Shown: positions 26,877 through 40,625, counted from the first letter of the stretch. The stretch is DNA of 64,000 nt from Echiichthys vipera (GCA_963691815.1 OY829657.1:18493853-18557852); one strand, 5' to 3'. Made by a program: numbers and translations. The notes: generated by a model not told the origin, from the sequence alone.

Positions 26877-28507
26877 TAAATGTCGCAACTTTGTTGATGT
26901 TTGCCTCGTCTGTACTTAGTGCTAATTATCACAAGTGATCACAATAATCAAAAGTGGACAGCTCTAGTACAGGTGTAAATGCTGCCAAGAAGCATTGAGG
27001 ATGCATTGAGATCCGATCACTCAGACCAGATTCGGAGGGGGTGTGTCAAACATCTAGGGTGATTCGATTTGCTTCGAACATGCCAAGGAATAGACCGTCT
27101 GTATTATGTTGAATTCTTCTCCTTTTAATTTCCAGCAGACTTGGCAGGCGAAGTGCAATGTACGTTTATTTGCAGATCGAGCGGGGAAGTGAGATCCAAT
27201 CACAAGAAGTCACGCATGTGGAGATGCATTCTAATGCCAGGTGTGAAAGGATGTATTTAGACCTGTTCACTTGTGATCAGGTAACCCAAGGAACATGTTA
27301 ATGCTAGGTCTGAACAGGGCCATACAAAGCTGCTAACATGGTTGTAGATTCCTAGTTTAATCAGAATTTAAAGTCAGTCTCTCAGAATCAAACTATCTCT
27401 TCTAAAAAGACATTAAACCAAATTTTTTTAGAGGAGACATCCTGGTGGCCTTGCAGTTTGTGACCAGCTGAGGACATCTCCTTCTATGTTTTTATCCAAA
27501 ACTCACAAAAGTAGAAATGTATTGCGGAAGTCCCAACACTGAACTCAGGGCAGCAATAAAATCAATTTTGGCCTGTTGTCAGAAGTAAGTCCTGGAAAAT
27601 GTAGGGAACAAAGCGTTTAATATACTGTAGAAGTAGAGCAAACTGATGCACTGAACAGATCAAAGTTAACAATTGCAGTCTGAGGGTGTATTTCCCATTA
27701 TCATCTTTTTTCCATTGAGTGTGCAACAAAACATTTAGCGCCGGTTATAACACACTAGATGCTAAGATATCCTTCAAAGACCAGGCTGTGTGAAATCAAG
27801 ACTAGACATTCCTTAAACCACCACTTAGGGCAAGGACGCTGGTCGTGTTTGTCTCTGACTTGAGCACAAATTCAACCACTCTGTGCTATTTTCAGAATAA
27901 CAAGCTCCCCTCTAATGCAAAATTAAAGAGCAAGTGAGGAAGTGCCATTTACACAGACTAATGAGCAGCATTCCACGACGCTGTACTGTAGATGACTGAA
28001 AGCCAGCAGACTGCTCACCGCACTCTGAATGTACACATGATGTCATGTACGGATGAATACATTAATGAGCCTCTGGTGCCTCAACACTGCTCCTGTAGCC
28101 TCTGAGCAGATGAAACCTTTGGTCACTTAGACCATTCAAGCATGTAAACCACAATTACAACACGCAGTAATCTCCCTTAATAGTGATAACAGGATGAGGG
28201 ATTAGATTTTACTGCCTGTGACATTTTGGCCATGTACAATTCTGAGGATATGTCCGACGCCAGTGCTTATGGCAAAGAGAGGCCAAGTCCTTATCCGTGT
28301 CACAGAATGCAAATGCAATGAGGTGCTGACATTTCTGTGAAACCTCTAATTTCATGGTTGTCATGATGATCACTTTAACAGAGAGATCATATCTCAAATG
28401 ATCAAGTTAGTCTGTTGAGTGTCATTCAAGTTTCCTATTATTACAGTATCTCAGATTTTCAAGACTTTTTTGAAATGTTTTACAAGTTCATAGACATGTG
28501 TTAGTAC
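26877..28507. other. intergenic, no gene seen
   Basis: No coding, RNA or repeat feature recognised. Confidence 0.5.
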
Positions 28508-28840
28508 GGCGGCAGTAGCTCAGTCCATAGATGACTCGGCTGGGAACCGGAGGATCGCCAGTTCTAATCACTGTGTGGACCATGTATAGAGTGTGGACTG
28601 GTGGCTGGAGAGGTGCCAGTTCATCTCCTGGGCACTGCCGAGGTGATGTTGAGCAAGGCACCAAAGGCACTGCTTGGGGCGCCGATCCATTAGCAGCCCC
28701 CTCTCCATTAATTGCATGTATATAGGTCCTGTTTGTGCATGTGTGTGTATTTCAGGTGTGTGTGTGTAACATGTATAATGGCAGAGTGAAAAAATTGAAT
28801 TTCCCCTTGCAGGATTAATAAAGTAATTCTTCTTATTCTT
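28508..28840 (+). mobile_element. tRNA-derived SINE (old copy)
   Basis: The head GGCAGTAGCTCAGTCCATAG contains a tRNA-type A box (TAGCTCAGTCC). It is followed by GGGAACCGGAGGATCGCCAG and a decayed B box (AGTTCTAATCA). The body has GGACTGGTGGCTGGAGAGGT and the tail ends TTGCAGGATTAATAAAGTAA. This is the layout of a widespread percomorph SINE whose 3' end resembles a LINE tail. The damaged B box and absent target-site duplication point to an old insertion. The 60-64 codon frames inside are not genes. Confidence 0.85.
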
Positions 28841-29787
28841 CTAGTAATGATGACCAGACAACATGTAACAAGTTGAGAAAGTCAAAAGGTCAAAGACAAA
28901 TTAGGCTCAGACCACCAACACAGAAAATGGTGTTCTTTGTTCAGTTGAGTAACCTTTGTGGCCACCGTAACCATTAAACCCTGAATGTGAGCTCCAACTG
29001 CCCTGTGGCTCACATGCAGTGCTGAGTGGCACTTTTGTGGTTGTGGTTAATGGGCAGACGGTGCTGAGCGTAAAAAAAAGAAAAGAGAATCGGTCATGCC
29101 TCTAATTCTCTGTGTCGCTGAGCCAAAACACCAGGGATTCCTCTGTTCTGGTTGCAGTGGCTCTCATTGTTAACTGTAATGGCCCACAATTGCATGCATG
29201 ACAGGTTTTCCAAAAATGCTCAAAATACTCAGGGTTACCCAGGGTAAGATTTTCTTCATTCTTGGCAATCTAGCATGAATTTCAATACATATACTAGTAT
29301 ATAGTGTCCCCATGTACATATGATTTAGATAAGATCATTTATTTAGCTATTCTGCAAACACATACACAAGTCTTTCTTCTTCTTTTGCATTTCTAACAGA
29401 TTTACTGCTCTTGACATGTTTGCTGCATCCTGTGAGCGATATGTGCTATTTGGAAAATATGTGCTATTATTAAATACACTTACTACCAGAAACAGGCTTT
29501 AAGGTCATATAGCTGTCGCTAAATAAAACAACTTTAAAACTGCAAATATTGTTTGTTTTGGCCACTTGGAGATAGTAAAAACAAATTATGAACATTCCAT
29601 TGACATATCATCACCTCAACATTAATATTCATTTTGGGGTCATTAAAAAAAAAATGTCAGCTCTATTTTGGTCTCCACCAATCCTGAGGATACTGAAAAC
29701 CACATTCATGAGAGCCATGAAAGTTACCCAAAACAGTAAAGCTGTGGGCCACAAACCACTTGAATGCCACTTAAATCATTTTAGGTC
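28841..29787. other. intergenic, no gene seen
   Basis: The 75-codon frame at 29588-29815 has no recognisable domain and runs into the repeat at 29788. Confidence 0.5.
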
Positions 29788-29868
29788 ATTTTACTCAGTT
29801 AGGAATCTTCCTTAGCAAAAAAAAAAAAAAAAAAAAAAAAGACTTTTCAACTGCAGCCCAGGACCTTC
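29788..29868 (-). repeat. partial copy of the 32.7-kb repeat, with poly-A expansion
   Basis: TACTCAGTTAGGAATCTTCC and TTCAACTGCAGCCCAGGACC match 32690-32751, in the same order. Between them the short A run of the other copy is expanded to 24 A (29817-29840). It is a truncated member of a dispersed family. Confidence 0.7.
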
Positions 29869-32687
29869 GTTTACACGCGAACAGAACTTTGCCCCTGAAT
29901 ACGATTCTTTCTGAAAACTCCGGCCAGAGTGGAGCCAAGTTGCTATAGCTGTGGTATGTAGCATACAAGCTAGCTAACTAGTTAGTTAAAGGCTCTACTT
30001 GGGAGAGGAAGGGTCATCTAACATGGTCAACTAATAATATTCTACTTTTTCTAATAACTTTAACACTAGTTCTAGTGCTGACTAGCAAGGGTAGAAAAGA
30101 ATATTTGACTTGTTGACCGATCGTGCACATCCATAATCTTGTCTGAAGGAGGTCCTTGCTTACTCTTTATCTCCTTAAAGCACAAGTGTACTGCAGAGAT
30201 GGCCAACCCTGAATTTAGCATTGCCCTGGTTCCCTTGACAAAAAGCCAGTGTGAATTTTCCATTGGATTTGCATTACTGCAGAAAATACACTCTGACGGA
30301 CAAAAGTTTTTTAAAACATGTAAAAACTTCAAAATTCATATGGGGTATTTAGTGACATATTTTATGTCATTGACAAAACATTATCTTTCAAGCCTGTGTT
30401 AACCACAGATCTTATTTAATGCATCTAAGCAAAAACCCTTTCAGAATAGGCTACCAATGAACTTCAAGATGAGGGAGCAAAACGCAAAAAGGCTAACTAA
30501 TTTCCGGGTTTTAGGACTCATTCCTGCAGCACTCTGTAGGAGTACTACATTTTCTCAGAGACCAACCTCAATCCCCTGTCTGCGTCATCCCTCAAAAAGA
30601 GGTTTAAAGTAATTAGGAAAAAACTCTGGTTGTCTCTCGTTTCTGTGCCATTTATGGTATTGGCTTGGAAGAATGTGATCTTTCACCCCCTGTTCAATAT
30701 TACTTCAGCTAATCTGGGGAGGAGAATAGCAAGAGCATTATGGTTGGAAACAAAAAAATATATTATCCTGATTCCTGGAAATGATTGTGGGAGTGTGGGT
30801 ATTGTACCCCTGTAGTTTATGGTGTAATGCTGGGGTGAGCTTTTTAATTTTCCATCAAAGAAAAACCCCAAATGTCCAGGGCCATTGCATGAAACAGGAA
30901 TTGGTTTGCATGTAATTACCCACAGGAAAGTTAACAGTCTCTCTTCTTTTACATCGTTGTGATGTTCCTAGACATTTGAGTACAGAACTAATCATATACT
31001 GTTCAAGTCAAACAGGATATGGAAACACTTACCAAAATAATTTATGACAGCACAGAAGCTACACAAGACTGCACAAATGTACCTTATTCTGAAAGTATAC
31101 ATGACCATTTATGCAGCAAATGGTCCTGTTTCCTTTGACACAAGTGTCTCCAGCAGAAATCATGTAATTCAAATTTAACTTCAATTTGCCGAAAACACAA
31201 CTAAACCAAGCTCTAGAAAAAAGCCCTCAGCTTTTTGTTTGATAGAGAAAGACACCAAAAGAGCAGAATGAACTAGGCCATACGGTTCATTTGGTACCAT
31301 GCTTTACCGACAAACGAACCCAAAGTGATACAAAGCACTCCAGTCCTGTTTGACATCATGATGTAAGATCAGTGCCAAATACACATTCACCCTTCTGCTA
31401 TTTCTGGTTTCCCCAAAAAGAGAAGTTTTACTGGAATGATTGTGGAAAATGACACAAGAGGAACGTCTTAACCATTTCCAATGATTCATGATTTTTTTTC
31501 TGGAGCTTGATGTGATGGATTGTAATTACAAAGCGTCCATAAAAGGCCAGTTAGGAGATGTTTTAAGAGGGTGGAAAAAGGGGACGTTATAAAACGTGAG
31601 ACATACAAATACACTGCGGGTCCCAACTTTGTGTTAAAATCCAATAAAAGCTCACAGCCTAGGGTAGTTTCAAACGCTTATCAAGATCCAGTCCTATGCA
31701 GCATTTTGATATTAATGTTATTAAATTCAGGCTGATACGCAAGATGCAAAAGCATCATATCAACTGACAGTCTGGCCTTTTTTCTCCTCTACCTAAATAA
31801 AGAGTATAAAGAAATAACTCCCTGCTCCCAAACGCTGGAAGTTAAACTTTCATAGCAGATGGAAAATGTGAGTGGATGAAGAGCAAACAGTGGAAAAATT
31901 TCCGGCTATGGTATGAACATTTCTAATTGAAGCAGACAGTGCCGGCTGCACAGACAAGGATCCTATTTTCTGTACACACTTCACAGGAGGCATGGTAGAC
32001 TTTCAGGCCTTGAATAAATAAATCAATAACAACCTTAAGGTGAAAAACTTCAGCAGAGCGCCAAAGCAGACATCCCCAGCCACCTCGTTTAACAGAAAGC
32101 AGACATTACATTTGACATGAAATCCTATTAAATAAAGACCAAAAAGCCTGCTAGGTTTGTTATTTGGCTAAGTGACAAACAAAATGGATTGTGGGCAGCG
32201 AGAGGACATAAGATGACCCTTGTTGTGTCTTTTCGCAAGTCTTCCCTTCCATTACAAATGAGCCAGGTTTGTTTTTCCATGCTTGGGCTTTCCTCACTTT
32301 CAGGTCAACTGTTTTTCTATCATAATTCTTTCCATCATTAACTGAGTGTTGTCTGTACCGCCTTGAAAAAAGTGTTCCAGTGTTGTGAACAGTAGAGCAG
32401 ATGGACCCAAACACAGGAGACTGCAGGCAACATCAACTTGAAGAAATGTCTTTTTATATTCATTTTTTTTCCAGGACAAATCCAACCAAAGATCCAATAG
32501 AGACTTAAACTGAAAAACATTTTTGCTAATAAATCACTTTATATTTTGCTGCCACAAGGACTTAAGAAACAGCATTATTTAATTTCCACTGGAAAGGATA
32601 GTCCAAGTCCAGTGCGAAAAGGGATAATAAAGGAAGCACCTTTCCTTATTGCTGAGACAATTGGACCAAAATACTTAAATACTTCAC
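29869..32687. other. intergenic, no gene seen
   Basis: Short frames overlap on both strands (30072-30332 minus with 30139-30402 plus; 30630-30815 with 30683-30871), a pattern of chance. No recognisable repeat or gene. Confidence 0.5.
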
Positions 32688-32943
32688 TCAGTTAGGAAAC
32701 TTCCTAAGCAAAAAAGGTCCATTCAACTGCAGCCCAGGACTTAAACACAAACTACTCTGATGAGGTGATGATGTGCAGGAGGAGAGAAGGGCGGGGAGGC
32801 TCAGGTGAAGAGAATGAGGTGATTAGGCAGGCAGACAGGGAGCTGATTGGCTGGAAAAACTCTGGGAGCAGGACTAACAAGGCTGATTCAGAGCAGGTGT
32901 GTAGATGGCAGCCCAGGAACACAGGAGGAAAAACACAGCAAAC
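32688..32943 (-). mobile_element. dispersed repeat, longest of three copies
   Basis: Read on the minus strand, a segment with CTGCTCTGAATCAGCCTTGT, CCAGCCAATCAGCTC and CACCTGAGCCTCC leads into GTCCTGGGCTGCAGTTGAAT and AGGAAGTTTCCTAACTGAGT. The first half matches 51209-51382 (plus) and the second half matches 29788-29868. The family is present in several copies, but I cannot assign a class. Confidence 0.7.
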
Positions 32944-33142
32944 AAAAAAACTCATTCCAGTCCAAACTTCTTAGGGCGACTGGGACTAGGACATCCAGTT
33001 CAGATGAATGTGATAACTATATGTGCTGCTATATTTTCATCATAAAAAAAAGCTTAAGCATGTATTGGATTAACACTAATAAATAATTTGCCATTTTCAA
33101 TCTGCTAGTGAAAATAATTACCAGCCGAACAGTAATGCTGCT

Positions 33143-33362
<220 letters not shown>

Positions 33363-33510
33363 ACCAGGGTAAAATGTGGTCCTGGAGACACCTTTACTGT
33401 AGTGGGAACTACCACAGAGGCAGTTTTGAGTACTTTGCCAGATGTTTATATTTCATGAAACAAACGGAAGTAAGGGGGTAAAAGAAGGGAAATGACCACA
33501 CGAAACCATT

Positions 33511-33884
33511 TCAAATTTCTCCATCCATCCATCCATCCATCTTCAACCACTTGTCCCTAACGGGGTTGCGGGGGGCTGGAGCCGATCCCAGCTGACATTG
33601 GGTGCAAGGCGGGGTACACCCTGGGTAGGATGCCAGTCTACAGCAGGGCACACAGAGACCAACAGAGACAGACAACCATTCACACTAACACTCACATTTA
33701 GAGTCATCAATTAACACGTGCATGTCTTTGGACTGTGGGAGGAACCCGGAGAGAACCCACGCAGACACGGGGAGAACATGCAAACTCCACACAAAAGGGC
33801 CCCAGTTGGGATTCGAACCAGGAACGCTCTTGCTGTGAGGCGACAGTGCTAACCACCATAACACCTTGCCGCCCTCAAATTTCT
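33511..33884 (-). mobile_element. tRNA-derived SINE with (ATGG)n tail and 10-bp TSD
   Basis: On the minus strand the element (33874 down to 33521, 354 bp) starts GGGCGGCAAGGTG. It has an A box TGGTTAGCACTG (33855-33844) and a full B box GGTTCGAATCC (33819-33809), then a body with CCAAAGACATGCACGTG. It ends in an ATGG/GGAT tandem tail at 33540-33521. TCAAATTTCT flanks it on both sides (33511-33520 and 33875-33884). The promoter boxes, simple tail and target-site duplication define a SINE mobilised by a LINE. A third TCAAATTTCT lies at 33891-33900. Confidence 0.92.
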
Positions 33885-33900
33885 TTCATTTCAAATTTCT

Positions 33901-36132
33901 GCCAGATAAAATTGATATCAGTGCACATCAGCTACATTTCTGAGACTATATTCGAGAGGATGTGAAAAGATTTCATAATTAATCAAGCAGTAACTCTGAC
34001 AGATCATGGCACTTCTTTGGTACTTCTCAAATCCGATGGCTTGTTTTTTTCTCTCCTTTTTAAAATGGTTTTATGGGAGATGAAGTGCAACAAGACCCTC
34101 ATCTGCATTTTTATGTAGGCCTATAGGTTCTACTATGCGCAAATTTAACATATTAACACTGACCCAAAAAGGGATCAATTACCTACCCAACAATTTTGGT
34201 TTGATATAGACTATCAGAGTTTTGTCAGTATGTTTAGTCTAGAAATTAAACTTAACTTAACTTAAAAATAGTTAAAAGTTGTGGTAAAGCCAAGCTGGGT
34301 TTTTTCCTTTTAATTCTATTGCTCTGTATAGACTGTTGGGTACAAGCTGAGGCTTTACTCATTCTCTCCCAGTCGCTTGGAGGCAGCACTATTCCTCTAA
34401 CAAGCCATGTCAGACTGGCCGTCATCATAAAACTGGCCTCAGTGGCCCAAACAAAGTGGCTCCTAGCCAGAGGATCTCACGCTCTGGTGGAAGTTCGCCT
34501 GCTGACTCACTGCAGAGGGATACTCAGCGAACTCTCAGCCTTGACTCACAGACATTCCAACCAAGTGGTCTCTCTACGTCCATGTAAGCATCCAAAGAAA
34601 GCAGCTGCACAAATGAATAATAAGCTACTCTTTGGTTAAGGATGTCTGGATGGCGTAGTGCATCCAAGGACCCGGCATTGGGGCATATCCAACTTACAAC
34701 ACACGATACATAAATGCTTTCACTCCTACAAGATCAGAGTGACTCATATTCAATGGACGTATTGTTCTTTTGCTGTTTGAAATCAATCTGTGCTACTTAA
34801 ATCATTTTCAAAGAGAGAATTGCCCATAATGTGCTGTCAAATTACTGCTGTATAACTGCCATAAATCTTGGCATTACAATAACATCCAAACATTTGGTAT
34901 CAATTACCCCTCTATCAAAGATTAATATTAGCCTCCATGTCATTATCTCAATATATTTGTTACACTGTGAGGAATGATTTTACAAACTTCAGAAGTAGGT
35001 TTGTGTTGATGCAGGGGGTGCCTTCTTTGTCTCTGCATTTTTTTAAACAAGACCCTTATTTATGAAAAGTTCATGGCTGTTCCACTAAAATAGAGGGGGC
35101 ATTGGGAGGATGCCACGATCTTCTAGGAATCACTTTTAGCCAACGAATTACAGTTATGAAATGTCTTCAAGCCCAGTATATCACATCATACACCATTACA
35201 TCCTTGTTGAAAATAGACTTAAGGCAGATGCTGCTTATGGTCTACTACAGTAAGACTGTCATCATTCAAACAAGAGGCCCAAAAATCCTCTTTCAAACAG
35301 AGAAAATGTATCAGCTCGGCAGTTTTGAAGGCAGACAATCATTCTCTCCGTTTTAAGAGGGTATGATGTCTTTCTAGGAAGATGGAGAAAGTGCTATGGG
35401 AAAGCAGGAACATTTTCATAACTTTTAAATCTGTAGACAGGAAGATGAAATCTGCTTGTCCTGAAGCTGGGTCTATGTGCAGGTGCTCTTGTAAAATAAT
35501 ACAGGAGGCAGTTTACCTTAGAGGAATCCTTAGGATTAGTCTGGAACTAGATGTGAATCACGACTTCCCACGTCAGTCTGGGAGAAAAGTGATTATCATC
35601 TAACTGTACAGAGACCTAAGGGAGAGAGGGGGGAAGTGTACACTTCCATTGCACTCTTTGTGATCTAATGCAAGCTGTTGTACACGGTAACCCCTCGTAG
35701 GGGGGAGGAAACTAACAAAACCAAAGACATCTGCTGAAACCTGGCTGGACCTTCAGTCACATCGTTGAAATACTACAGCAAGCAATGGGTAATGGAGAAC
35801 ACATGGGCAGCGGTGTTTTCATACATAGGTTATGATAGTGGTTCCAGTAAATGATGAATAGGAGTGAGGATGACATGACATGTATTTAGCACTGTGCTGC
35901 CTGTGTATGATGTGACCAGTATCAGGGCTCCAGCTGATGGCTCAATCTTGAATATTCTGTCACCAAAAGATTTTTATTAAATCCAAGTCTCCTCAATTAA
36001 AGAGAAATTCGTAACACACACCTTGTTCAGTGTCATCTTTACACTGGCAGCATCAGAAGGCAATCACTAAGTCTGTACCTAAAAAATCTATAATGGAAGG
36101 TAGTTAGGACTATAATGTTGTAGTCATAGATG
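33901..36132. other. intergenic, no gene seen
   Basis: The longest frame, 34319-34639 plus (106 codons), shows no domain I know. A short GATGTCTGGATGGCGTAGTG phrase at about 34643 looks like a scrap of a SINE head. Confidence 0.5.
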
Positions 36133-36794
36133 TATAAAAGAAATGGACTTAGCTATCATGACGTCACCCATTGGTTCATGGAATATTGTTTAGGAGCCTC
36201 AAGTTTGGCATTTTGGCTGTCGCCATCTGTTTTTTTTTGCAACAAGAGACAACCGCAAGTTACCATATTTGGAAGAAAGGGTGGAACTGACCACTGGCTA
36301 ATGTCGTTTCAGTGTTAGTTTTTCTTTGCACTAAGTTAAATACTTAAGAGGGAAATTTGAGTAGATAGGTAACATTTGGTAGCTTTGTTAGCAAGGTGCA
36401 ACTGAACGTTGAACAAGCCATTTTAGGTGACCAAGATGCTGCAAGTGACTTTAATGAAGTGAAAACACACCCAAAAACAAATTAACGGCTATTTTAATGC
36501 TACCTAACCTACACATTGCTAAAGCAGACCATGCTTTATTGTCTATTTTACTATAAATGGGACCATAATTTCCTAAATGAACATCATGATGTAGTGAAGA
36601 AGACTTCAAACTAGCAATTAAGACCATAAACCCAGAAAATGTTTGCTGTACATCAAGTAGGAAGTCATTTTCTCATTGACTTCTTTCTGCAACTAGTGGA
36701 GTCGCCCATGATAGCCATGAGAAAGGATGCAGGTTTGAGGCACTTTGTCATTAGCTTCCCTTTTAGCTATTCAGCTACGTCCATTTCTTTTATA
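36133..36794. mobile_element. 662-bp element with 16-bp terminal inverted repeats
   Basis: The left end TATAAAAGAAATGGAC (36133-36148) is exactly the reverse complement of the right end (36779-36794), and similarity continues inward (TTAGCT and GTAGCT). The interior has phrases typical of a teleost repeat (CATGACGTCACCCATTGGTT, GTGGAGTCGCCCATGATAGC). There is no transposase, and no target-site duplication was found. I infer a non-autonomous DNA transposon. Confidence 0.7.
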
Positions 36795-39700
36795 GGCTAC
36801 AGTATATGATTGTAGTACATGACATCTATAAAACCTAGGATATAGTTTACAGGAATAGAGAATAGAGAAAGAAAGCAAAAAAGCATGTCAATTGTCCTTA
36901 AAAGTAATATGTTGAAAAAAACATAATTTTGACTTACAGTAAGACTAGTAAATAAAACTGGATTTGACAGCAATATCAAGGCTTTAAAGTTTCCTTAATG
37001 TTTTTTTCAATTCTTTGTCTTCTTTGGCTCATGAGGACAACACAGCAGAAAGTGGTAGCTGCAGATTGTATCATACTGCGTAAGTAGCCGCTACACAGGC
37101 CTACAAAACCACAAAATAAACTGTGGAGGAAGAAATTAAACAGTCCCGTCCAAGCTACCTAACCACGGAGTGCAACCTCTTGCTGTTACATGGACATGAA
37201 GACATCTCACAAATAATTAGTGGTCCCGTTTTTTTCACTATGTTTAGATTTTTACACAGGTCATAGTAGAGGGAAAAACAATAAAGATTGTAAGGACACA
37301 TGATATGCTGTAGGCTCATAGTCACACTTTAAACTACAAAGTCACCGGGACAGGTTAAATCAGCCAGGATCAGTTTCAGTGGGCAAGTTCTGTAACAAAC
37401 CTCTCAGATGGAAAACAGCCCAGAGGGAAGTGTTAAACCCGTAAGCCAAACAAAGAAAATGGGAGGTTTGCAGACAAGAAAATCACCTCTACTGTTGGGA
37501 GTCTCTGGTGTCTCCTGCCTGAAACCTAATTCTGCCTGAGCGGAGTTTGGCTCTTTATGAAGTATGAAGACAAAGAAAAAAATCTATAGCCTAGAGGCAT
37601 GCATTAGATAAGCTCCATGAACCCAAACAAACCCCCATCCACAGTACAGTTTGGCCCAAAGCTCAAGTCATGACAGATATAAAAAGTGAAAATAGATTAA
37701 TTTTGACTGAAAAATGGGAGAGCATGAGGGATTTAGAGATGGAAGGTTATCATCTTACCTTTCACTCTGTGCCAGTGAGTGAAGATCTGCTGGGGAGACC
37801 GAAGATTTTTCAATTTAAATAAGATTATGCGTCGAGTGATAGCTGGATGAAGGTCTATTTAGTCAAGGCCTTTATACCATATCAAGGCCACCTACACACT
37901 AGGAATGTGGAATTGTCCTGCTAAATAAAAAGCCAGATGATTTAACATTGTGGCGCTGCAGCGATGGATTGTTTAGGGTGCAGACATACAGATATTATAG
38001 TTTAAAACAAATGTTTCATATCAGAGAATATACACATGATTTTTTTAGAGAGTAAAACTGTCTTTCTTTATAGTCAATAAATCTTGTGAAAAAACAACAA
38101 CAACACAGTAATTTCCAAATTATCTATACTGTGGCCCAAGCCCATTCAGTCCTACGGAAGATGTGATCTTTAAAAATGTATTGCAAATATTTGGGTAGCT
38201 GCAGGCCCCCAAGTCGCCAAGTGCAACAGTATGCAACTGTGTTTGGGTTTTTTAATAATTTAATAATTTCTGGACAACAATGGAGGCATGGTCATGTCTT
38301 CTGTAGATGGTAACCCTGGATTTGCGAATAACACCTTTAATAACCATAACCCTTAGATTTCAATACCTATCCTCAGCAATCTAACACACACACAAAACAC
38401 AATTTGAGGTTAATGCTTAGTTAATGCCTAATCTTAACCATCTCGTGAGACTTTCGCAAATGCAACCTTCCAGACACGACCTGGAGACATAGGGATGAGC
38501 TATATTATGCTTTGGCTACACAGACAAAGGTCTTAGTTTGTTCATTGGATATCACCATATTTACCCTTTAAGTACAGTAAGGCTGGGTCAGAGTCCATTG
38601 GAAAAGTATCAACTACCATTTCCTTTCATCTGTCATCGGGTAAACAAGTTCAAGCAGAAAATATAAACTGAAAGCACATCAGTACTAATGATGTTCTACT
38701 CTGGAAGAGACTCCAAGTCATTCGTTTTACAGTGCGAGTGGTGCCATTTGAATACATTTGAGGGCAAAACCAGAACCACCAAACCACCGAAACAGCCTTT
38801 TAATCACCAGTCAGCTGACATCTAGGGCTGAAAATTACAAACTTCATCAGACATTAAAACGTTCCACTCATGATTCATCCTAAAAGCATTGTGAGATCAC
38901 ACAATGGTCTGACTATTTTATTCAGCAGCAGTGCAAAATGTTTAAACAGAAAATTTGATGAACTCTGGAAAAATGGTCAAACTGCCAGTGAAAATGACAC
39001 AGGGCTCTCAGCCTTAATCAGTTTAAACTAGTGATTGAGTTTCCGATAGATTACTAGGCGGCACTTTTCCCAGAATCATGCAAAAATGTCAGCATGTGAT
39101 TTTAAAAAATAGAGCACCATGCTTTGTGAGAAAAAGTGAAGAGAAACATCAGGCTTTATTCACATAAGTCGTAAAAAACAAAATGTTTGTCAGTTTTACT
39201 ACATGCAGCGGCATATTTATCACACTGATCTGATTCCTCTTCACTTTGTGGATTCCATAACTGCAAAATCCTAATAGATTTATGTTTTTGCATGTGGTAT
39301 GTACATCTCCAGATCTGGAATGTCTTTCCGAACAGGAAAAGAAGAAAAGGCTTTTGTTGTTCAAATGAAGATCTATTGGACCATTAAAAAATAGTAATTC
39401 ATTTTATTTAAAAAGAACCTGGCCCTAATTGCAGTAGTTAGACTAAATTGCAGGGATATTATGCTGTGTTCTGGTATTGCTCTTCACCTCTTATTAAAAC
39501 AAGAGAAGCAAGGAACATCATGAATCAAGCTTGTTTTGACTGGGGCCAAACTCAACAATATCAGATGAACTGTTGAATAACTGACTGATTGAACGTTTGC
39601 TCATCCCTTCCCGAAAAAGCGACTGTCCTATCATAGCTATGCAACAGTCTGTCAGTCTTTTAACTTCTGTCACTTTTGATTTTTTCACTTATTGACACAT

Positions 39701-40427
39701 GCATGGAGCTCTAGTAAGGGTGATGCTCAGCACTTAGAGTGTTTGGAGGGTTGTGTTATTTCTAACCATTTCCAAAACTAGAAATACAAGCGGAAAAGTG
39801 TAAGAAATGTAATAAACAGTGTGAATATCTTCTCTAACGTAAACTGCAATTGATGTCCAGCTAACTAGTTAAAGTAGTAACCAAGCATTACTTCCAAGGC
39901 CAAAGAGCATATCATAAATTAACTACATTCGTTCATGGAGCTGCAGATTACGTTTATAAAAAAAAAAAGCTACCAGTGTAGTCTAATGTTCTAATCATTA
40001 ACAGAAATACCAGAGATTGTGTTTCATTTGGTAGACATATCAGTTAGTCCTTACTCTAAAAGACTTTTCTCAAGACAGTGTTTTCAATCAATTTCTGGTG
40101 TTAATGTTAGCTTAATTTATTAGCTAGCTGCAGTGGATGGAATCTGTCAGCACCAGCTAGCTAGCTAGAGATGAGCTAGGGTCAACTTTCAAAAATGACT
40201 CCAAACTTCAAGTGGCAGATGTGCTACAGTTATCATTGTAAACTTCATGTGCTGTATTAGATTGGAAAGTTTGACAGCCATAGCAACAGTTGGCATATTC
40301 TCATTAACATTTTCATAGGATATTGTACGAAAAGTTCTGTACAAAAATTAGTATGAAATCTTAAGTAACGACGTAAATAGGCGGAGAGACGGCGACAGAC
40401 TGCAAGTTGACCACAACAGTATTTGGT
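36795..40427. other. intergenic, no gene seen
   Basis: It contains a 19-bp match near 38258 to the reverse complement of about 9863, and clustered CTAG/AGCT steps around 40122-40175. No supported gene. Confidence 0.5.
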
Positions 40428-40625
40428 GTCGGTTAGATTTAGGCACCAAAAACTACCATTATGTGACGAGTTATCAAAACAGCTTGGTGAGGATTAGAAA
40501 AAAGATTGTGGTTTGGCTTAGTACTGTACATCCGGGACATTAACGACAACATGAAAGGAACCCCGCTCACCTAGGTGAAAGTCCTGTGTTTTGAGACCCA
40601 TCCACCACCCTAACCTGTGTCCTGA
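40428..40625. repeat. dispersed teleost repeat, related to 20336-20702
   Basis: The phrases GGTTAGATTTAGGCACCAAA, AGATTGTGGTTTGGCTTAG, AGGTGAAAGTCCTGTGTTTT and GACCCATCCACCACCC follow the order of the family copy at 20336-20702, which shares the last parts. It is truncated relative to that copy. Confidence 0.5.

Noticed and set aside
34319..34639. 106-codon plus-strand frame
   Set aside because: No recognisable domain, and it is within the chance range for 64 kb of six-frame sequence.
34640..34676. Possible SINE head (GATGTCTGGATGGCGTAGTG)
   Set aside because: Only about 35 bases match the pattern and there is no B box or tail.
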